Source of the DNA: Kutzneria sp. 744
GTDB lineage: Bacteria > Actinomycetota > Actinomycetes > Mycobacteriales > Pseudonocardiaceae
Direction of reading: 5' to 3'
DNA length: 64,000 nucleotides
Assembly (NCBI RefSeq): GCF_000568255.1
Contig: NZ_KK037166.1
Span: 11,065,401 to 11,129,400, forward strand
The translations under genes and the position numbers were made by a program. Position 1 is the first letter of the stretch; each line of letters starts with the position of its first letter. Of the stretch, positions 1 through 8,012 are shown piece by piece. The notes below the pieces were generated by a model. It ran no database searches. It was not told where the DNA came from and worked only from the letters and a program-made list of their open reading frames with translations.

Positions 1-1530
1 GAGCACGCCCATGTCGGCGTCCGGGCCCAGCCCGATGCCGATGATCTCGATAGGGCGGCTGGGGTCGGCTTCCGCGCGCAGCCGGGCCAGCAGGCCGTTG
101 AGGTCGAGGCCGCCGGCCCGCTCGTTGCGGCCGTCGGTGATGAGCACCTCGGCGTTGACCTTGGTCGGGTCGAAGCCGTTCTTCAACGCCTCGTAGCCGG
201 CCAGGGCGGTGTCGTAGAGCGCGGTGCTGCCGCCGACGCGGCCGGGCAGGGTCGCGCCGGCCTGTTGTAGGGCAAGCCGCTGCGGAACGCCGTTGTCCAG
301 GCCGCCGAGCGGCCCCAGCGGCACGAGTTCGGAGGTGGTGAGCGAGAACGTCCACAGGCCGACGGACGTGCTGTCCGGCATGAGCGACAGCCCGGCCAGC
401 GCCCCGTCGCGGGCGACCTGGATGCGGGACTGTCCGTCGGGCATCGGGTCCTTCATGGAGCCGGAGGTGTCGATCACGGCCAGGGTGCGGCCGTCGAGGT
501 GCACGACGCTCCACGCCCGCATCACGGTGGCGACCTGGTCGGCGGTCGGGGCGGGGATGAGCTTCGGCGTCTGGGAGCGCACGCCGTCCTTGCCGCCCCA
601 CGACGACGAGGCCACGGCGCGCGGGTCGCGGAAGCCGGCGGCGCTGAGAATGCCCATGGACCGGGCCGAGTGGAGCTCGGCCTCGAAGGCCGTCGCCGCG
701 GCGTCGGTTCCTGCCGGCTCGGTGGACGTGGTGACGCGCACGACGGGATAGTCGAACAGGACGCTGCCCTCGGTGGGGTAGACGGCCACGGCCTTGGCGC
801 CGCCATTGGCGTTGTGGGCGACGACGGACTGCTCGGTGGTGGTGAACACCGCGTCCGAGTGTTGTTGCTGCGCCTGGAAAGCCGCCGCCGTGCTGTCCAC
901 AGTGGCATTACGGAGCTTCAGCAGCACGGCAATGAGCTCCGGCGGCGGGGCGGCGGTGGGTGCGGGGGAGAGGCGCTGCGCGAGGGCCAGGGTCGCGATG
1001 CCCTCCGTGTTGCTGAGGGGGTCGGCGATCATGGCGTTGCCGGTGACCAGCTGTTGCCAGGACGTCAACTTGCCGGCCTGCTGCGGCGACGCGGCGATCA
1101 CGAGCGGCGACGAGGCGATCGAGGGATGCTCGGCCAGCCGGGGCGTCGGCCCGGTGACGCGACCTTCGAGCTGCTGCGCGGTCGGGACCCAGAGCGCCGA
1201 GTCGGGGATCCACAGCGCGGGCGGGTCGACGGGGTTGACCGGAAGGTCCTGCACGACCTGCGCGGCCGGCTCGGCGGTGACGTCCACAGTGGCGCACTGG
1301 CCGTCGTTGTCGGCGGCGTCGTGGTTGAAGGCGTCGGCGATGGCGTGAACCGGGGCGAGCATCGCCGGCGTGACGGCGATGCGCAGCGGGATGTCCGAGC
1401 CGTGGCAGTGCGACGCGGCGGCGGCGTTCGCGACGACCAGGCCCGTGACCGCCAGCGTGCCGACGAGCAGGGGAAGCAGGAAGGGCCGCAGCGGATGCTG
1501 CGGGGTGCGAGAGTGGTGACGGGCCGCCAT
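1..1530 (-). CDS. substrate-binding-like plus VWA domain exported protein (3' end off window)
   Basis: The reading frame opens at the ATG whose complement is 1528-1530 and stays open to base 1, so 510 codons are seen and the C-terminus is missing. Residues about 14-40 form a hydrophobic signal or anchor segment ending in an Ala-rich stretch. The middle part (about 45-330) resembles an extracellular solute-binding fold, with phrases such as PLVIAASPQQAGKLTSWQQL. A von Willebrand A domain follows, with the metal-site motif DTSGSM at residues 354-359, and continues to the window edge. Actinobacterial proteins with this order are exported and membrane-anchored; their ligand is generally unknown. 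The MIDAS residues are intact, so metal-dependent binding is plausible. Function beyond that is inference. Confidence 0.85.
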   Translation of the reverse strand, partial: MAARHHSRTPQHPLRPFLLPLLVGTLAVTGLVVANAAAASHCHGSDIPLRIAVTPAMLAPVHAIADAFNHDAADNDGQCATVDVTAEPAAQVVQDLPVNPVDPPALWIPDSALWVPTAQQLEGRVTGPTPRLAEHPSIASSPLVIAASPQQAGKLTSWQQLVTGNAMIADPLSNTEGIATLALAQRLSPAPTAAPPPELIAVLLKLRNATVDSTAAAFQAQQQHSDAVFTTTEQSVVAHNANGGAKAVAVYPTEGSVLFDYPVVRVTTSTEPAGTDAAATAFEAELHSARSMGILSAAGFRDPRAVASSSWGGKDGVRSQTPKLIPAPTADQVATVMRAWSVVHLDGRTLAVIDTSGSMKDPMPDGQSRIQVARDGALAGLSLMPDSTSVGLWTFSLTTSELVPLGPLGGLDNGVPQRLALQQAGATLPGRVGGSTALYDTALAGYEALKNGFDPTKVNAEVLITDGRNERAGGLDLNGLLARLRAEADPSRPIEIIGIGLGPDADMGVL

Positions 1531-1598
1531 GTGCCTCTCCTCGCGAGTGCGTGGACGTGGATCTCCACGCTCTACTACGCGGGGGAGCCGCAGTCGGT

Positions 1599-1733
1599 TC
1601 AGGCGCTCAGCGTGGCCAGGGCCTTTGCCGCCGCGTCAACGGTGACGGTCCATCGTGGATCCTCGACATAACGGTCATAGAGGTAGTCGGCGATCATCAG
1701 CCGCAGCAAGCCATGCAGGGCCGAGACCGCACC
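1599..1733 (-). pseudogene. C-terminal fragment of a TetR-family regulator
   Basis: On the minus strand a frame ending at the TGA complement 1599-1601 reads SALHGLLRLMIADYLYDRYV and on to ATLSA-stop. This looks like the last helix of a TetR ligand domain. No start codon or DNA-binding half is joined to it: the frame is interrupted upstream, although a further coding-looking piece (TTFGEDAETAAG-stop) lies in another frame at about 1762-1812. It sits between the VWA gene and an intact TetR gene that has its own unrelated C-terminus. I read it as a decayed remnant. It could instead be chance coding-like sequence, since only about 42 residues are convincing. Confidence 0.45.
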
Positions 1734-1812
1734 CACAGCATGGCCCCGGCCGCGACGTGCTTCAGCCTGCGGCGGTCTCCGCGTCCTCGCCGAACGTGGT
1801 CTGCGTCGTGAC

Positions 1813-2385
1813 TCAGGCGCGGAACGCCGCCACGATCTTGTCGGTGAGGCGGTCCAGGTAGTCGGGGGCCGGCTCGGAGTTGATCGCCGTCAGCCTCCAG
1901 TAGAGGGGGCCGGCCAGGAAGTCCAGGCACAGCTCGACATCCGTGTCGGCCGGCAGCTCGCCGCGCTCGATCGCCCGTGCCACCATGTCGCCGGAGCTGG
2001 CCCGGCGCGGATCCCGAACACTGCTGAGCAGGGCCTCGGCCAGCTCGACGTTGCGCCGCGCCTCGGCCAGCAGGTCGGGGATGATCGCCAACGCCAGCGG
2101 ATGCGACAGTGCCGCCCGCGCGTTGGCCAGGAACTGGCGCACGTCGCCACGGAGGCTGCCGGTGTCGGGGGCGTCGATGGCCGAGACGGCGACGGATGAC
2201 GTCAGCTCCACCGCCATGCGCTGCTTGGACGGCCAGCGGCGGTAGATCGCGGCCTTGCCCACGCCGGCCCGCTTGGCCACGGCGTCGACGGACAGCCGGC
2301 CGTAGCCGGTCGCGGCCAGCTCCTCGAAGAAGGCCGCGCTGATGGCGTCCGTGACGTCGTCGTGCAGCGCCTTGCCCACCGTCAT
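1813..2385 (-). CDS. TetR-family transcriptional regulator
   Basis: 190 residues. The N-terminal helix-turn-helix (about residues 10-60) has the family signature, with GVGKAAIYRRWPSKQRM as recognition helix and following turn. The C-terminal ligand domain includes FLAGPLYWR, a pattern common in TetR regulators with the C-terminal 33-type domain. The gene is divergent from the alpha/beta hydrolase at 2484, and the 98 bp between them carry inverted GGAACG/CGTTCC elements. Autoregulation and control of the hydrolase are therefore likely. The ligand is unknown and may be a substrate of the hydrolase. Confidence 0.9.
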   Translation of the reverse strand: MTVGKALHDDVTDAISAAFFEELAATGYGRLSVDAVAKRAGVGKAAIYRRWPSKQRMAVELTSSVAVSAIDAPDTGSLRGDVRQFLANARAALSHPLALAIIPDLLAEARRNVELAEALLSSVRDPRRASSGDMVARAIERGELPADTDVELCLDFLAGPLYWRLTAINSEPAPDYLDRLTDKIVAAFRA

Positions 2386-2398
2386 GCCGCCAGCCTAA

Positions 2399-2466
2399 CA
2401 CGGAACGGAACGGTTGCGTCTCGTCAGGGGCGGCGCTATCTTGATGGAACGATACCGATCCGTTCC
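2399..2466. promoter_or_regulatory. candidate TetR operators in divergent promoter
   Basis: Two related elements lie between the divergent TetR and hydrolase genes. One is a GGAACGGAACGG-type repeat at about 2402-2413. The other is an inverted repeat, GGAACG at 2446-2451 facing CGTTCC at 2461-2466. The shared GGAACG half-site and the divergent arrangement fit autoregulated TetR control. Binding is inferred. Confidence 0.5.
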
Positions 2467-2483
2467 GGTGAAAGGCGCAGGTC

Positions 2484-3677
2484 ATGATGTTCCTGTTCGA
2501 AGACGAGTCGTTCTCCTTCGAGGCCCTGCGGGCCGCCGGCTTCGCCAACTACGGCGGCGCCGACCTGGGCGAGATCCTCACGACCGTGCGGGCCATCCCC
2601 GAGGGCGACGAGGCCGCCTGGCATCGCGAGTGGAAGGCGACGGCCACGCGGGTGGAGGCGCTGGGCCGGGCGTCGCTGGCCGCCGGCCGCGAGGTCAGCG
2701 CCCGGGAGGCGTTGCTGCGGGCGTCCAACTACTTCCGCACTGCCGAGTTCTACCGCCGCGACGACCCGAAGAACGACCCCGAGGTGGCCGAGCTGTCGGA
2801 GCGTTCCCGCGACACCTTCGTCACCGCCGCCGGACTGTTCGACTTCGGCTTCGAGCAGATCGAGATTCCCTACGAGGACACGACTCTGCCCGGCTACCTG
2901 TACACCGTCGACGACAAGCCACGGCCGACCGTGATCTACAACTCCGGCTACGACTCCACGCTGGAGGAGTCGTACTTCGCGGTCGCCGGCGCCGCGCTGG
3001 CCCGTGGTCACAACGTGCTGGCGTTCGACGGCCCCGGCCAGGGCGCGGCGCTGCGCAAGCAGGGGCTGGTGTTCCGGCCCGACTGGGAGGCCGTGGTCAC
3101 GCCGGTGATCGACTTCGCGCTGACCAGGCCGGAGGTCGCGCCCGACCGCATCGCCCTGTTCGGCTACAGCCTCGGCGGCTACCTCGTGGCCCGCGCGGCC
3201 GCGTTCGACCAGCGGCCGGCCGCGATCATCCTCGACGACGGCATCTTCGACTTCTACGCCGCCATGAAGAACTCGCTGCCGCCGTTCCTGACCCGCTGGA
3301 TCGAGGAGAGCCGCGACGACGCCGCGATTCCCGTGCTGGCGATGCTGCGGGCGTTCAACACCCAGGTGCGGTGGGCCATGCGCAACGGGGTTTGGGCGAT
3401 GGGCGTCGACAACGACGCCGAGCTGGCGCGAGAGTTCCGCCGCTACACCCTCGACGGCGTCGCCGACCGGATCACGTCGGCGACGCTCGTCCTGGACGCG
3501 GAGAACGACCAGTTCCTCAAGGGACAGCCGGAAAAGGTGGCGGCGGCGCTGGTGAACGCGCCGACCACGCTGGTCACCCTGCGGGAGGCCGAGGGCGCCG
3601 GCGAGCACTGCCACATGGGCGCGATGTCCCGCGCGCACCAGGTGATCTTCGACTGGCTGGACTCGGCAGTCGCGTAG
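2484..3677 (+). CDS. alpha/beta hydrolase, pseudooxynicotine-hydrolase-like (DUF1100/FrsA type)
   Basis: 397 residues with an N-terminal helical extension (about 1-125) before the hydrolase core. This architecture is typical of the FrsA / 2,6-dihydropseudooxynicotine hydrolase group, which cleaves C-C or ester bonds. The nucleophile elbow is GYSLG with Ser229. An acid near Asp338/Asp342 (LVLDAENDQF) and a His at 375 or 377 (GEHCHMG) complete a triad. The start ATG at 2484 is preceded by AAAGG. Control by the divergent TetR gene is probable. The substrate cannot be read from sequence. Confidence 0.85.
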   Translation: MMFLFEDESFSFEALRAAGFANYGGADLGEILTTVRAIPEGDEAAWHREWKATATRVEALGRASLAAGREVSAREALLRASNYFRTAEFYRRDDPKNDPEVAELSERSRDTFVTAAGLFDFGFEQIEIPYEDTTLPGYLYTVDDKPRPTVIYNSGYDSTLEESYFAVAGAALARGHNVLAFDGPGQGAALRKQGLVFRPDWEAVVTPVIDFALTRPEVAPDRIALFGYSLGGYLVARAAAFDQRPAAIILDDGIFDFYAAMKNSLPPFLTRWIEESRDDAAIPVLAMLRAFNTQVRWAMRNGVWAMGVDNDAELAREFRRYTLDGVADRITSATLVLDAENDQFLKGQPEKVAAALVNAPTTLVTLREAEGAGEHCHMGAMSRAHQVIFDWLDSAVA

Positions 3678-3880
3678 TTCCGGGCTCTGGTTCAGCAACT
3701 GCCCACGCGGCGACACGAAGGCCGGTAACGGCCACCGTCCACTGCGGACAGTCGGAACGCCGCGACCCGGTGGCAGTCCAGGAAGGCTAGCGTCACGCGA
3801 AATGACGCTCAAGGTCGCCGCGGACGCCGGCGTGGGCCGGGGAGAGCCTGGCCTCGCAGGTGGATCCGGACTTGGCCCTA

Positions 3881-3910
3881 AGCAGGTTGCCAGAAGTTGT
3901 GTCTGTAACC
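3881..3910 (+). repeat. IS630 left terminal inverted repeat
   Basis: Thirty bases pairing with the reverse complement of 5009-5038 at 23 positions. The preceding TA at 3879-3880 is the target duplication. Confidence 0.9.
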
Positions 3911-4000
3911 CCATGAGTTGACCTTGCCGCGAACGCGAAGAGCCCCGTCGGGTTGGATTGAGTTACCACACACAACCGACCCGACGAGGCCACCACCAGT

Positions 4001-5041
4001 ATGCGCCCCGCGCATGTCTACGCCGACATAACCCCCGCCCAACACCTCGAACTGGTCGCCGCGCTGCACGGACCCTGCCGAGTCGCCACCCGCATCGTCA
4101 TCGTCATGCTGTCCGCGTCCGGAATGAGCACGCCCGAGATCGCGCAACTCCTGCACTACGAGCCAGTCACAGTGCGCCGCTGGATCACACGACACACCAA
4201 CGAAGGCATCAGCGGACTACCCGACCGAGCCCGCAGCGGACGCCCCCGCCTCGGCAGCCCCACCCTCGGGCAACGCATCCACACCCTGCTACAAACCCCG
4301 AAAGCCTGGACCACCGCACGACTCTGGCACGCCGCCCGACGCCCCGAGATGAGCCTGCGCACCTTCTACCGACGCCTCCGTGAACACGCCAGCTGGCGAC
4401 GCCCCCGCCTGATCGCCAAAGGCGACCCCGACCACGACACCACCTGCGCCGCCATCGCCGCCCGCGTCGCCGCACTCCCCACCGGATCCATCGTCCTGGC
4501 CGAAGACGAAACCCACCTCGACCTGCTACCACGCGTCCGATCGTGCTGGATGCCCACCGGCCTGCGCCACCACATCCTGACCCCCGGCAGCAACATCCGC
4601 CGCACCCTCCACGGCGCGGTCAACCTCGCCACCGGCGCCTGGCACCACCACGTCTCCGTCAAGAACGTCTCCGTCGTGTTCTGCTACTTCCTGCACCAGC
4701 TACTCAACGCCTACCCCCACGCACCCGTCGTCGCGGTCATCTGCGACAACGGCAGCACCCACCACAGCGCAATCACCCGCCGCTGGCTGGCCAAGCACCC
4801 ACGCCTGACCCTGATCGAGGGCGCCAAATACAGCCCGCAGGACAACCCCGTCGAACGCGTCTGGGCCGGCCTCAAACACCACATCGCCAACACCGCGCCA
4901 ACCACGATGGCCGGCCGCGTCCGCCAAGCACACGCCTACTTCCGCCACCGGACCACCGAGCAGAACCTGATCACCGCCGCCCCCTGGACCAGCCCCTGGC
5001 TACCCGAAGGTTACGGACAAGACTTTTGGCCAGGTGCTTAG
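4001..5041 (+). CDS. IS630-family transposase
   Basis: 346 residues. The N-terminal helix-turn-helix (about 35-90) is followed by a DDE catalytic core with Asp169 (EDETH), Asp249 (CDNGSTHH) and Glu285 (NPVERVW), giving 35 residues between the last two as in the IS630 group. The ATG at 4001 lies about 120 bp inside the left repeat. The reading frame runs through the whole right terminal repeat, and its TAG stop (5039-5041) is formed by the TA target duplication plus the first flanking base. The element therefore relies on the host site for termination. No frameshift is present. Confidence 0.95.
   Translation: MRPAHVYADITPAQHLELVAALHGPCRVATRIVIVMLSASGMSTPEIAQLLHYEPVTVRRWITRHTNEGISGLPDRARSGRPRLGSPTLGQRIHTLLQTPKAWTTARLWHAARRPEMSLRTFYRRLREHASWRRPRLIAKGDPDHDTTCAAIAARVAALPTGSIVLAEDETHLDLLPRVRSCWMPTGLRHHILTPGSNIRRTLHGAVNLATGAWHHHVSVKNVSVVFCYFLHQLLNAYPHAPVVAVICDNGSTHHSAITRRWLAKHPRLTLIEGAKYSPQDNPVERVWAGLKHHIANTAPTTMAGRVRQAHAYFRHRTTEQNLITAAPWTSPWLPEGYGQDFWPGA
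5009..5038 (-). repeat. IS630 right terminal inverted repeat
   Basis: Partner of 3881-3910. It is translated as the last codons of the transposase. The following TA (5039-5040) is the second target-duplication copy. Confidence 0.9.
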
Positions 5042-6105
5042 CGGATTCCCTCAAGTAGCTCGTGCAGGCGGGTGGCGTGGGCGAAGCCCGGGACGACGTT
5101 CGTGCCGGCGGTGATGTCGTCGCGCAGGTCCGCGTAGAGGTGGGCCACGTTGTACGCGGGCTCGGCGGCCCGGCCGGGCAGTACACGTTCGTAGCGCGCG
5201 GGCACGGGCAGCTCGGCGAGCTCGGTCTCCGCGCCGTGAGCGCCGCGGATGGTGACGGCGTTCATCCACCACAGCCCGGGCGGGGCCGTGATCACGAGGT
5301 CGCCGTCGGTTCCGTTGATCTCCCAACGGAAGTTCGTCGCCCGCGACATGCCGCCCCGCACGTGCACGACCGCGACCGCGCCGGATTCCAGGATCGCCGT
5401 GAGCGCGACCTGGTCGGGAGAGGTCATCGTGGCCGCTTCGCCGGTGACGGCGTGGTGCACCTCGGGGCGTCGGGTGGCGGTGTGACCGGATATGTCCGTG
5501 ACGTCGCCCAGCACCGCGGTCAGGGCGTCGAGGCTGTGGCCGGTGGGGATGGACAGCAGGGTGGCGCCGTTGGCGGCATCGATGAGGTACTTGCTGTCCG
5601 TCTCGTAGGTGGCGCCCCAACCGCCGCCGGAGCCGACCATCGTGGTCGACAGCACGGTGCCGAGGTAGCCGTCGGCGATCAGGTTGTGGAGGTAGCGGAC
5701 GGCCGGCGCGGACCGGGCCTGGAGGCCGATGGCCGTGCGGACGCCCCGCGCGGCGGCGGTCAGCGCCTCGGCGCGTTGCCGGTCGGCCGCCAGCGGCCAC
5801 TCGCTGAGCACCATCTTTCCGGCCTGTAGCGCCGGTTTGACGAGTTCGTCGTGGAAGGGCACCTTGACCGTCACGACGACGAGGTCCACATCCGGGTGCT
5901 GGGCGAGCTCCTCGGCGGTGTCGAGGACCAGCGGCACGCCGTGGGCCTCGCCCGCCGCCTTCCCGGACTCGGGTGAGCTGGCGCTGAGCGCCCTCAGCTC
6001 GTAACCCTCGACGCCCCTGAGCGCCGGCACGTGCGCCCCGGCCGCCCAGCCGCCGTGGGCGCTGAGCCCGACGATCCCGACCCCGATCGCATTGTTCGAT
6101 GTCAC
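5038..6105 (-). CDS. Gfo/Idh/MocA-family NAD(P)-dependent oxidoreductase (Gal80-like)
   Basis: 355 residues. The Rossmann segment GIVGLSAHGGWA is at about residues 9-20. The dinucleotide-domain strand LVVVTVKVPFH and the motif SEWPLA (usually EKPLA) follow. The C-terminal half matches the sugar-dehydrogenase substrate domain of the Gal80-like subgroup. EWPLA lacks the usual catalytic-site Lys, so either activity is altered or the protein binds NAD without classical turnover. The final codon is now TAA because the IS630 element inserted exactly in the stop codon; without the IS it reads TAG. The coding sequence itself is intact. The start lies 7 bp downstream of the stop of the small gene at 6113, so the two may be co-transcribed. 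Confidence 0.9.
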   Translation of the reverse strand: MTSNNAIGVGIVGLSAHGGWAAGAHVPALRGVEGYELRALSASSPESGKAAGEAHGVPLVLDTAEELAQHPDVDLVVVTVKVPFHDELVKPALQAGKMVLSEWPLAADRQRAEALTAAARGVRTAIGLQARSAPAVRYLHNLIADGYLGTVLSTTMVGSGGGWGATYETDSKYLIDAANGATLLSIPTGHSLDALTAVLGDVTDISGHTATRRPEVHHAVTGEAATMTSPDQVALTAILESGAVAVVHVRGGMSRATNFRWEINGTDGDLVITAPPGLWWMNAVTIRGAHGAETELAELPVPARYERVLPGRAAEPAYNVAHLYADLRDDITAGTNVVPGFAHATRLHELLEGIR

Positions 6106-6112
6106 TCGAACA

Positions 6113-6343
6113 CTATGCGTCGCCGTGGGGCTCGCCGCCAGTCTGCTGCTCGGGGCCGGCGAAGGTGACCGAATCGATCCGCCCGGCCTGGATCACCGTG
6201 TGCGCGTCCCCGTCGAAGGTGTTGTCGGTGCGGTCCGGCTCGCCGGTCGTGGTGCCGGCCTGCGCGTTGTCACCGACCGCGATGTTGTCGGCGTTGATGG
6301 AGCCGCCGAACATCTGGATGCCCTTGTTCACGTGCTGCGCCAT
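6113..6343 (-). CDS. small Gly/Asp-rich protein with GDN-type N-terminal motifs
   Basis: 76 residues, no close function recognised. Two phrases stand out: GGSINADNIAVGDNAQAG (about 13-30) and HTVIQAGRIDSVTFAG (about 47-62). Similar strings (GDNN..VIQAG.I..V.F) head larger actinobacterial NTPase or effector-associated conflict proteins; here they form a whole small protein. The rest is polar and probably disordered. Its stop is 7 bp before the oxidoreductase start, suggesting an operon. Codon use looks like the neighbours. Confidence 0.6.
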   Translation of the reverse strand: MAQHVNKGIQMFGGSINADNIAVGDNAQAGTTTGEPDRTDNTFDGDAHTVIQAGRIDSVTFAGPEQQTGGEPHGDA

Positions 6344-6426
6344 CGGTCCATCGTCGCCCCGCCGCGGCCGGGCGGGGCCGGCATTGCCGCCGGATCACCC
6401 GAACGGCCCGTGGCGGACATAGGATC

Positions 6427-6762
6427 ATGGGTGTGACCGACACCGAGGTGTTTTTTTAGGACAATCGCTACGAGCTGCGGATCGACGGCAAGCTCGCGGG
6501 GCTGGCCGCCTTCCTCGACCGGGGCGAGCAGCGGGTCTTCCACCACACGGAGGTCAACAACGCCTACCGGGGCCAGGGACTGTCCACTGTGCTCATCGAG
6601 CAGGCGCTGGCCGACACCAAGGCGCAGGGCAGGCGGATCGTGGCCGTGTGCCCGGCGGTGGCGGCGTTTCTGGGCAAGCACGGCGGGTTCGCCGACATGA
6701 CGGATCCGGTCACGGACGAGACCATGGACTGGCTTGAGGAGAAGTTCGCGAAGAAGGGCTAG
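6427..6762 (+). pseudogene. GNAT-family N-acetyltransferase (YjdJ type) with in-frame amber codon
   Basis: From ATG 6427 the frame reads MGVTDTEVFF then TAG (6457-6459), then continues uninterrupted as DNRYELRIDGKLAG to the stop at 6760-6762, giving 111 residues apart from the stop. The body is a small GNAT acetyltransferase of the YjdJ/DUF4442-neighbour kind, with the acetyl-CoA loop YRGQGLSTVLIEQAL. No ATG, GTG or TTG follows the amber codon in frame before the fold begins. Seven consecutive T (6451-6457) precede the stop, which is odd in such G+C-rich DNA. Probably inactivated by a nonsense change (for example TCG to TAG). Readthrough or a sequencing error is the alternative. The 3' end overlaps the convergent TetR gene by 53 bp. 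Confidence 0.75.
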
Positions 6763-7375
6763 CCAGCGCGGCCAGCAGATCGACCGAGGCGGGCGGCGGG
6801 AGCGGGCGGGCGTGCCCGGCGCGGAACGAGTTGAGCAGGTAGGCGACCAGCCGCCGGGACGCGGCCTCGGCGGCCTCGGGGGTGTCGGCGACGATGCCGT
6901 TGTTGGCCATCAGCACGAGCGTCAGATCGGTGGGCTCGAAGTCGGCGCGTAGCTGCCCGGACTGCTTGGCCCGCTCGATCAGCACGGTGATGTCGTGCAC
7001 GGCACGGGCGCGGTCGTCTTCGGCGCCGGTGGGGAAGGCTTCCAGGAACGCGGCGCTGAAGCCCCGGTCGTGAGCCTGCATGGCGCAGATGCCCTCGATC
7101 ACGCGCGTCAGCCCACGCCACGGGTCCGGATCGGCTATGGCCTCGTCCATGTTGGCCACGCACGCGCGGAACTGACCGGCGAACACGGCTGAGACCAGCG
7201 ACTCCTTGGTGGGGAAACGGCGGTAGAGGGTGGCCACGCCGACCCCGGCCCGGCGGGCGACGCTGGCCATCTGCACGTCGAGACCGCGCTCGGCGAACAG
7301 CTCGCGGGCGGCGGCGAGGATGCGGTCGCGGTTCTCGGCGGCGTCCGAGCGCAGGTGAGACGTCTCGGTGCTCAT
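6710..7375 (-). CDS. TetR-family transcriptional regulator
   Basis: Start taken at the ATG giving MSTETSHLRSDAAENRDRIL; an upstream start at 7384 would add three residues. The helix-turn-helix at about 15-60 contains GVGVATLYRRFPTKESL. The C-terminal domain resembles the TetR_C_33/SCO-type ligand domain (DLTLVLMANNGIV). The gene is divergent from the deazaflavin-type reductase at 7455, so that gene is a likely target. Its 3' end overlaps the broken acetyltransferase on the other strand. Confidence 0.9.
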   Translation of the reverse strand: MSTETSHLRSDAAENRDRILAAARELFAERGLDVQMASVARRAGVGVATLYRRFPTKESLVSAVFAGQFRACVANMDEAIADPDPWRGLTRVIEGICAMQAHDRGFSAAFLEAFPTGAEDDRARAVHDITVLIERAKQSGQLRADFEPTDLTLVLMANNGIVADTPEAAEAASRRLVAYLLNSFRAGHARPLPPPASVDLLAALASPSSRTSPQASPWSRP

Positions 7376-7454
7376 GACTCTCACTTTAACGCAAGTGGAC
7401 TAGGTGCTCCACTTCCGGTGATAGAGTTCCGGTAATCGCCGATCTGGAGGACCG

Positions 7455-7802
7455 ATGAGTTTTCAGGACACAGCATTCGGACGTTATGTCGGCGTGGTCA
7501 ACCGGTCGATGGATCGAATGCGCGGTTCTCGGCTGTTCGGCCCACTCATCGGCCGGTACATCACCGTTGTCAGCTACACCGGCCGCCGTTCCGGGCGCAC
7601 CTTCAGCACCCCGGTCGGGTACAAGCGGACCGGCGACGTGGTGACGATCAAGGTAATGGTGGCCGACGCCAAGAACTGGTGGCGGAACTTCACCGGCGAC
7701 GGCGGCCCGCTCACGCTGGACCTGCCCGGTGGGCCGGTGACCGGGCAGGCCGTCGCGAAGCGGGTCGGGAAGAACCGCGTCAACGTCACCGTTGCACTGT
7801 GA
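7455..7802 (+). CDS. deazaflavin (F420)-dependent nitroreductase-family protein
   Basis: 115 residues of the DUF385 / Ddn-like split-barrel family: phrases YITVVSYTGRRSGRTFSTPVGY, then NWWRNFTGDGGPLTLDLPGG. Members bind F420 or FMN and reduce quinones or nitro compounds. GGAGG lies 5-10 bp before the ATG. The protein ends directly at the edge of a patch of gene remnants (from 7803), so the last few residues may be replaced, although the length is close to that of short family members. Probably regulated by the divergent TetR. Confidence 0.85.
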   Translation: MSFQDTAFGRYVGVVNRSMDRMRGSRLFGPLIGRYITVVSYTGRRSGRTFSTPVGYKRTGDVVTIKVMVADAKNWWRNFTGDGGPLTLDLPGGPVTGQAVAKRVGKNRVNVTVAL

Positions 7803-8012
7803 CAGTTGTTTCCCGCCCCAGTTCTGCGGGAAGCCGGGCATTTTCTGGCAGCCGCAGGTGGAATAGAACAACGGTGGCATTCCCGGTGTGATGAACTGGG
7901 TCAGTGTGTCCTCGGCGATCACCGGCTGGGGCAGGATCCATTCCTTCGGCACCTGCTTGCCGGACGGGATGTCGACGGTGGCGATGACCGCGGTCCGCCA
8001 TCCGGCGAGGTT
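7803..8012 (-). pseudogene. C-terminal remnant of a sugar ABC-transporter substrate-binding protein
   Basis: On the minus strand the sequence reads NLAGWRTAVIATVDIPSGKQ, then VPKEWILPQPVIAEDTLTQF, then MPPLFYSTCGCQKMPGFPQNWGGK. This is the typical tail of periplasmic sugar-binding proteins of the ribose/xylose type, which end near CGC..MPGYP..WGGK. The natural stop after GGK is lost (QLSQ follows), and the upstream side joins unrelated LuxR sequence on the opposite strand at about 8012. Only some 70 residues remain, so it cannot be functional. Confidence 0.65.

Larger units (their letters stand above)
3881..5038 (+). mobile_element. IS630-family insertion sequence, complete
   Basis: 1158-bp element with imperfect 30-bp terminal inverted repeats at 3881-3910 and 5009-5038 (23 of 30 positions match; both begin AGCA and end GTAACC at the inner side). 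It is flanked by a TA duplication at 3879-3880 and 5039-5040, the target used by the IS630/Tc1 superfamily. It carries one transposase gene with a DD35E triad. Both ends and the gene look intact, so it may be active. Confidence 0.93.

Noticed and set aside
499-1671. Long plus-strand frame of 390 codons over the VWA gene
   Set aside because: It is the antisense shadow: Arg/Gly-rich, no family features, while the minus frame gives a clean signal peptide and a MIDAS motif.
2436-3914. 492-codon minus-strand frame opposite the alpha/beta hydrolase
   Set aside because: Low-complexity shadow composition; the plus strand has the full hydrolase triad.
3793-3996. Small minus-strand frame spanning the IS left end
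   Set aside because: It crosses the IS boundary and has no ribosome site or protein-like pattern.
7806-8012. N-terminal part of the 212-codon LuxR-like plus frame
   Set aside because: These residues are the antisense of a recognisable sugar-binding-protein tail, so they are not part of a LuxR protein.
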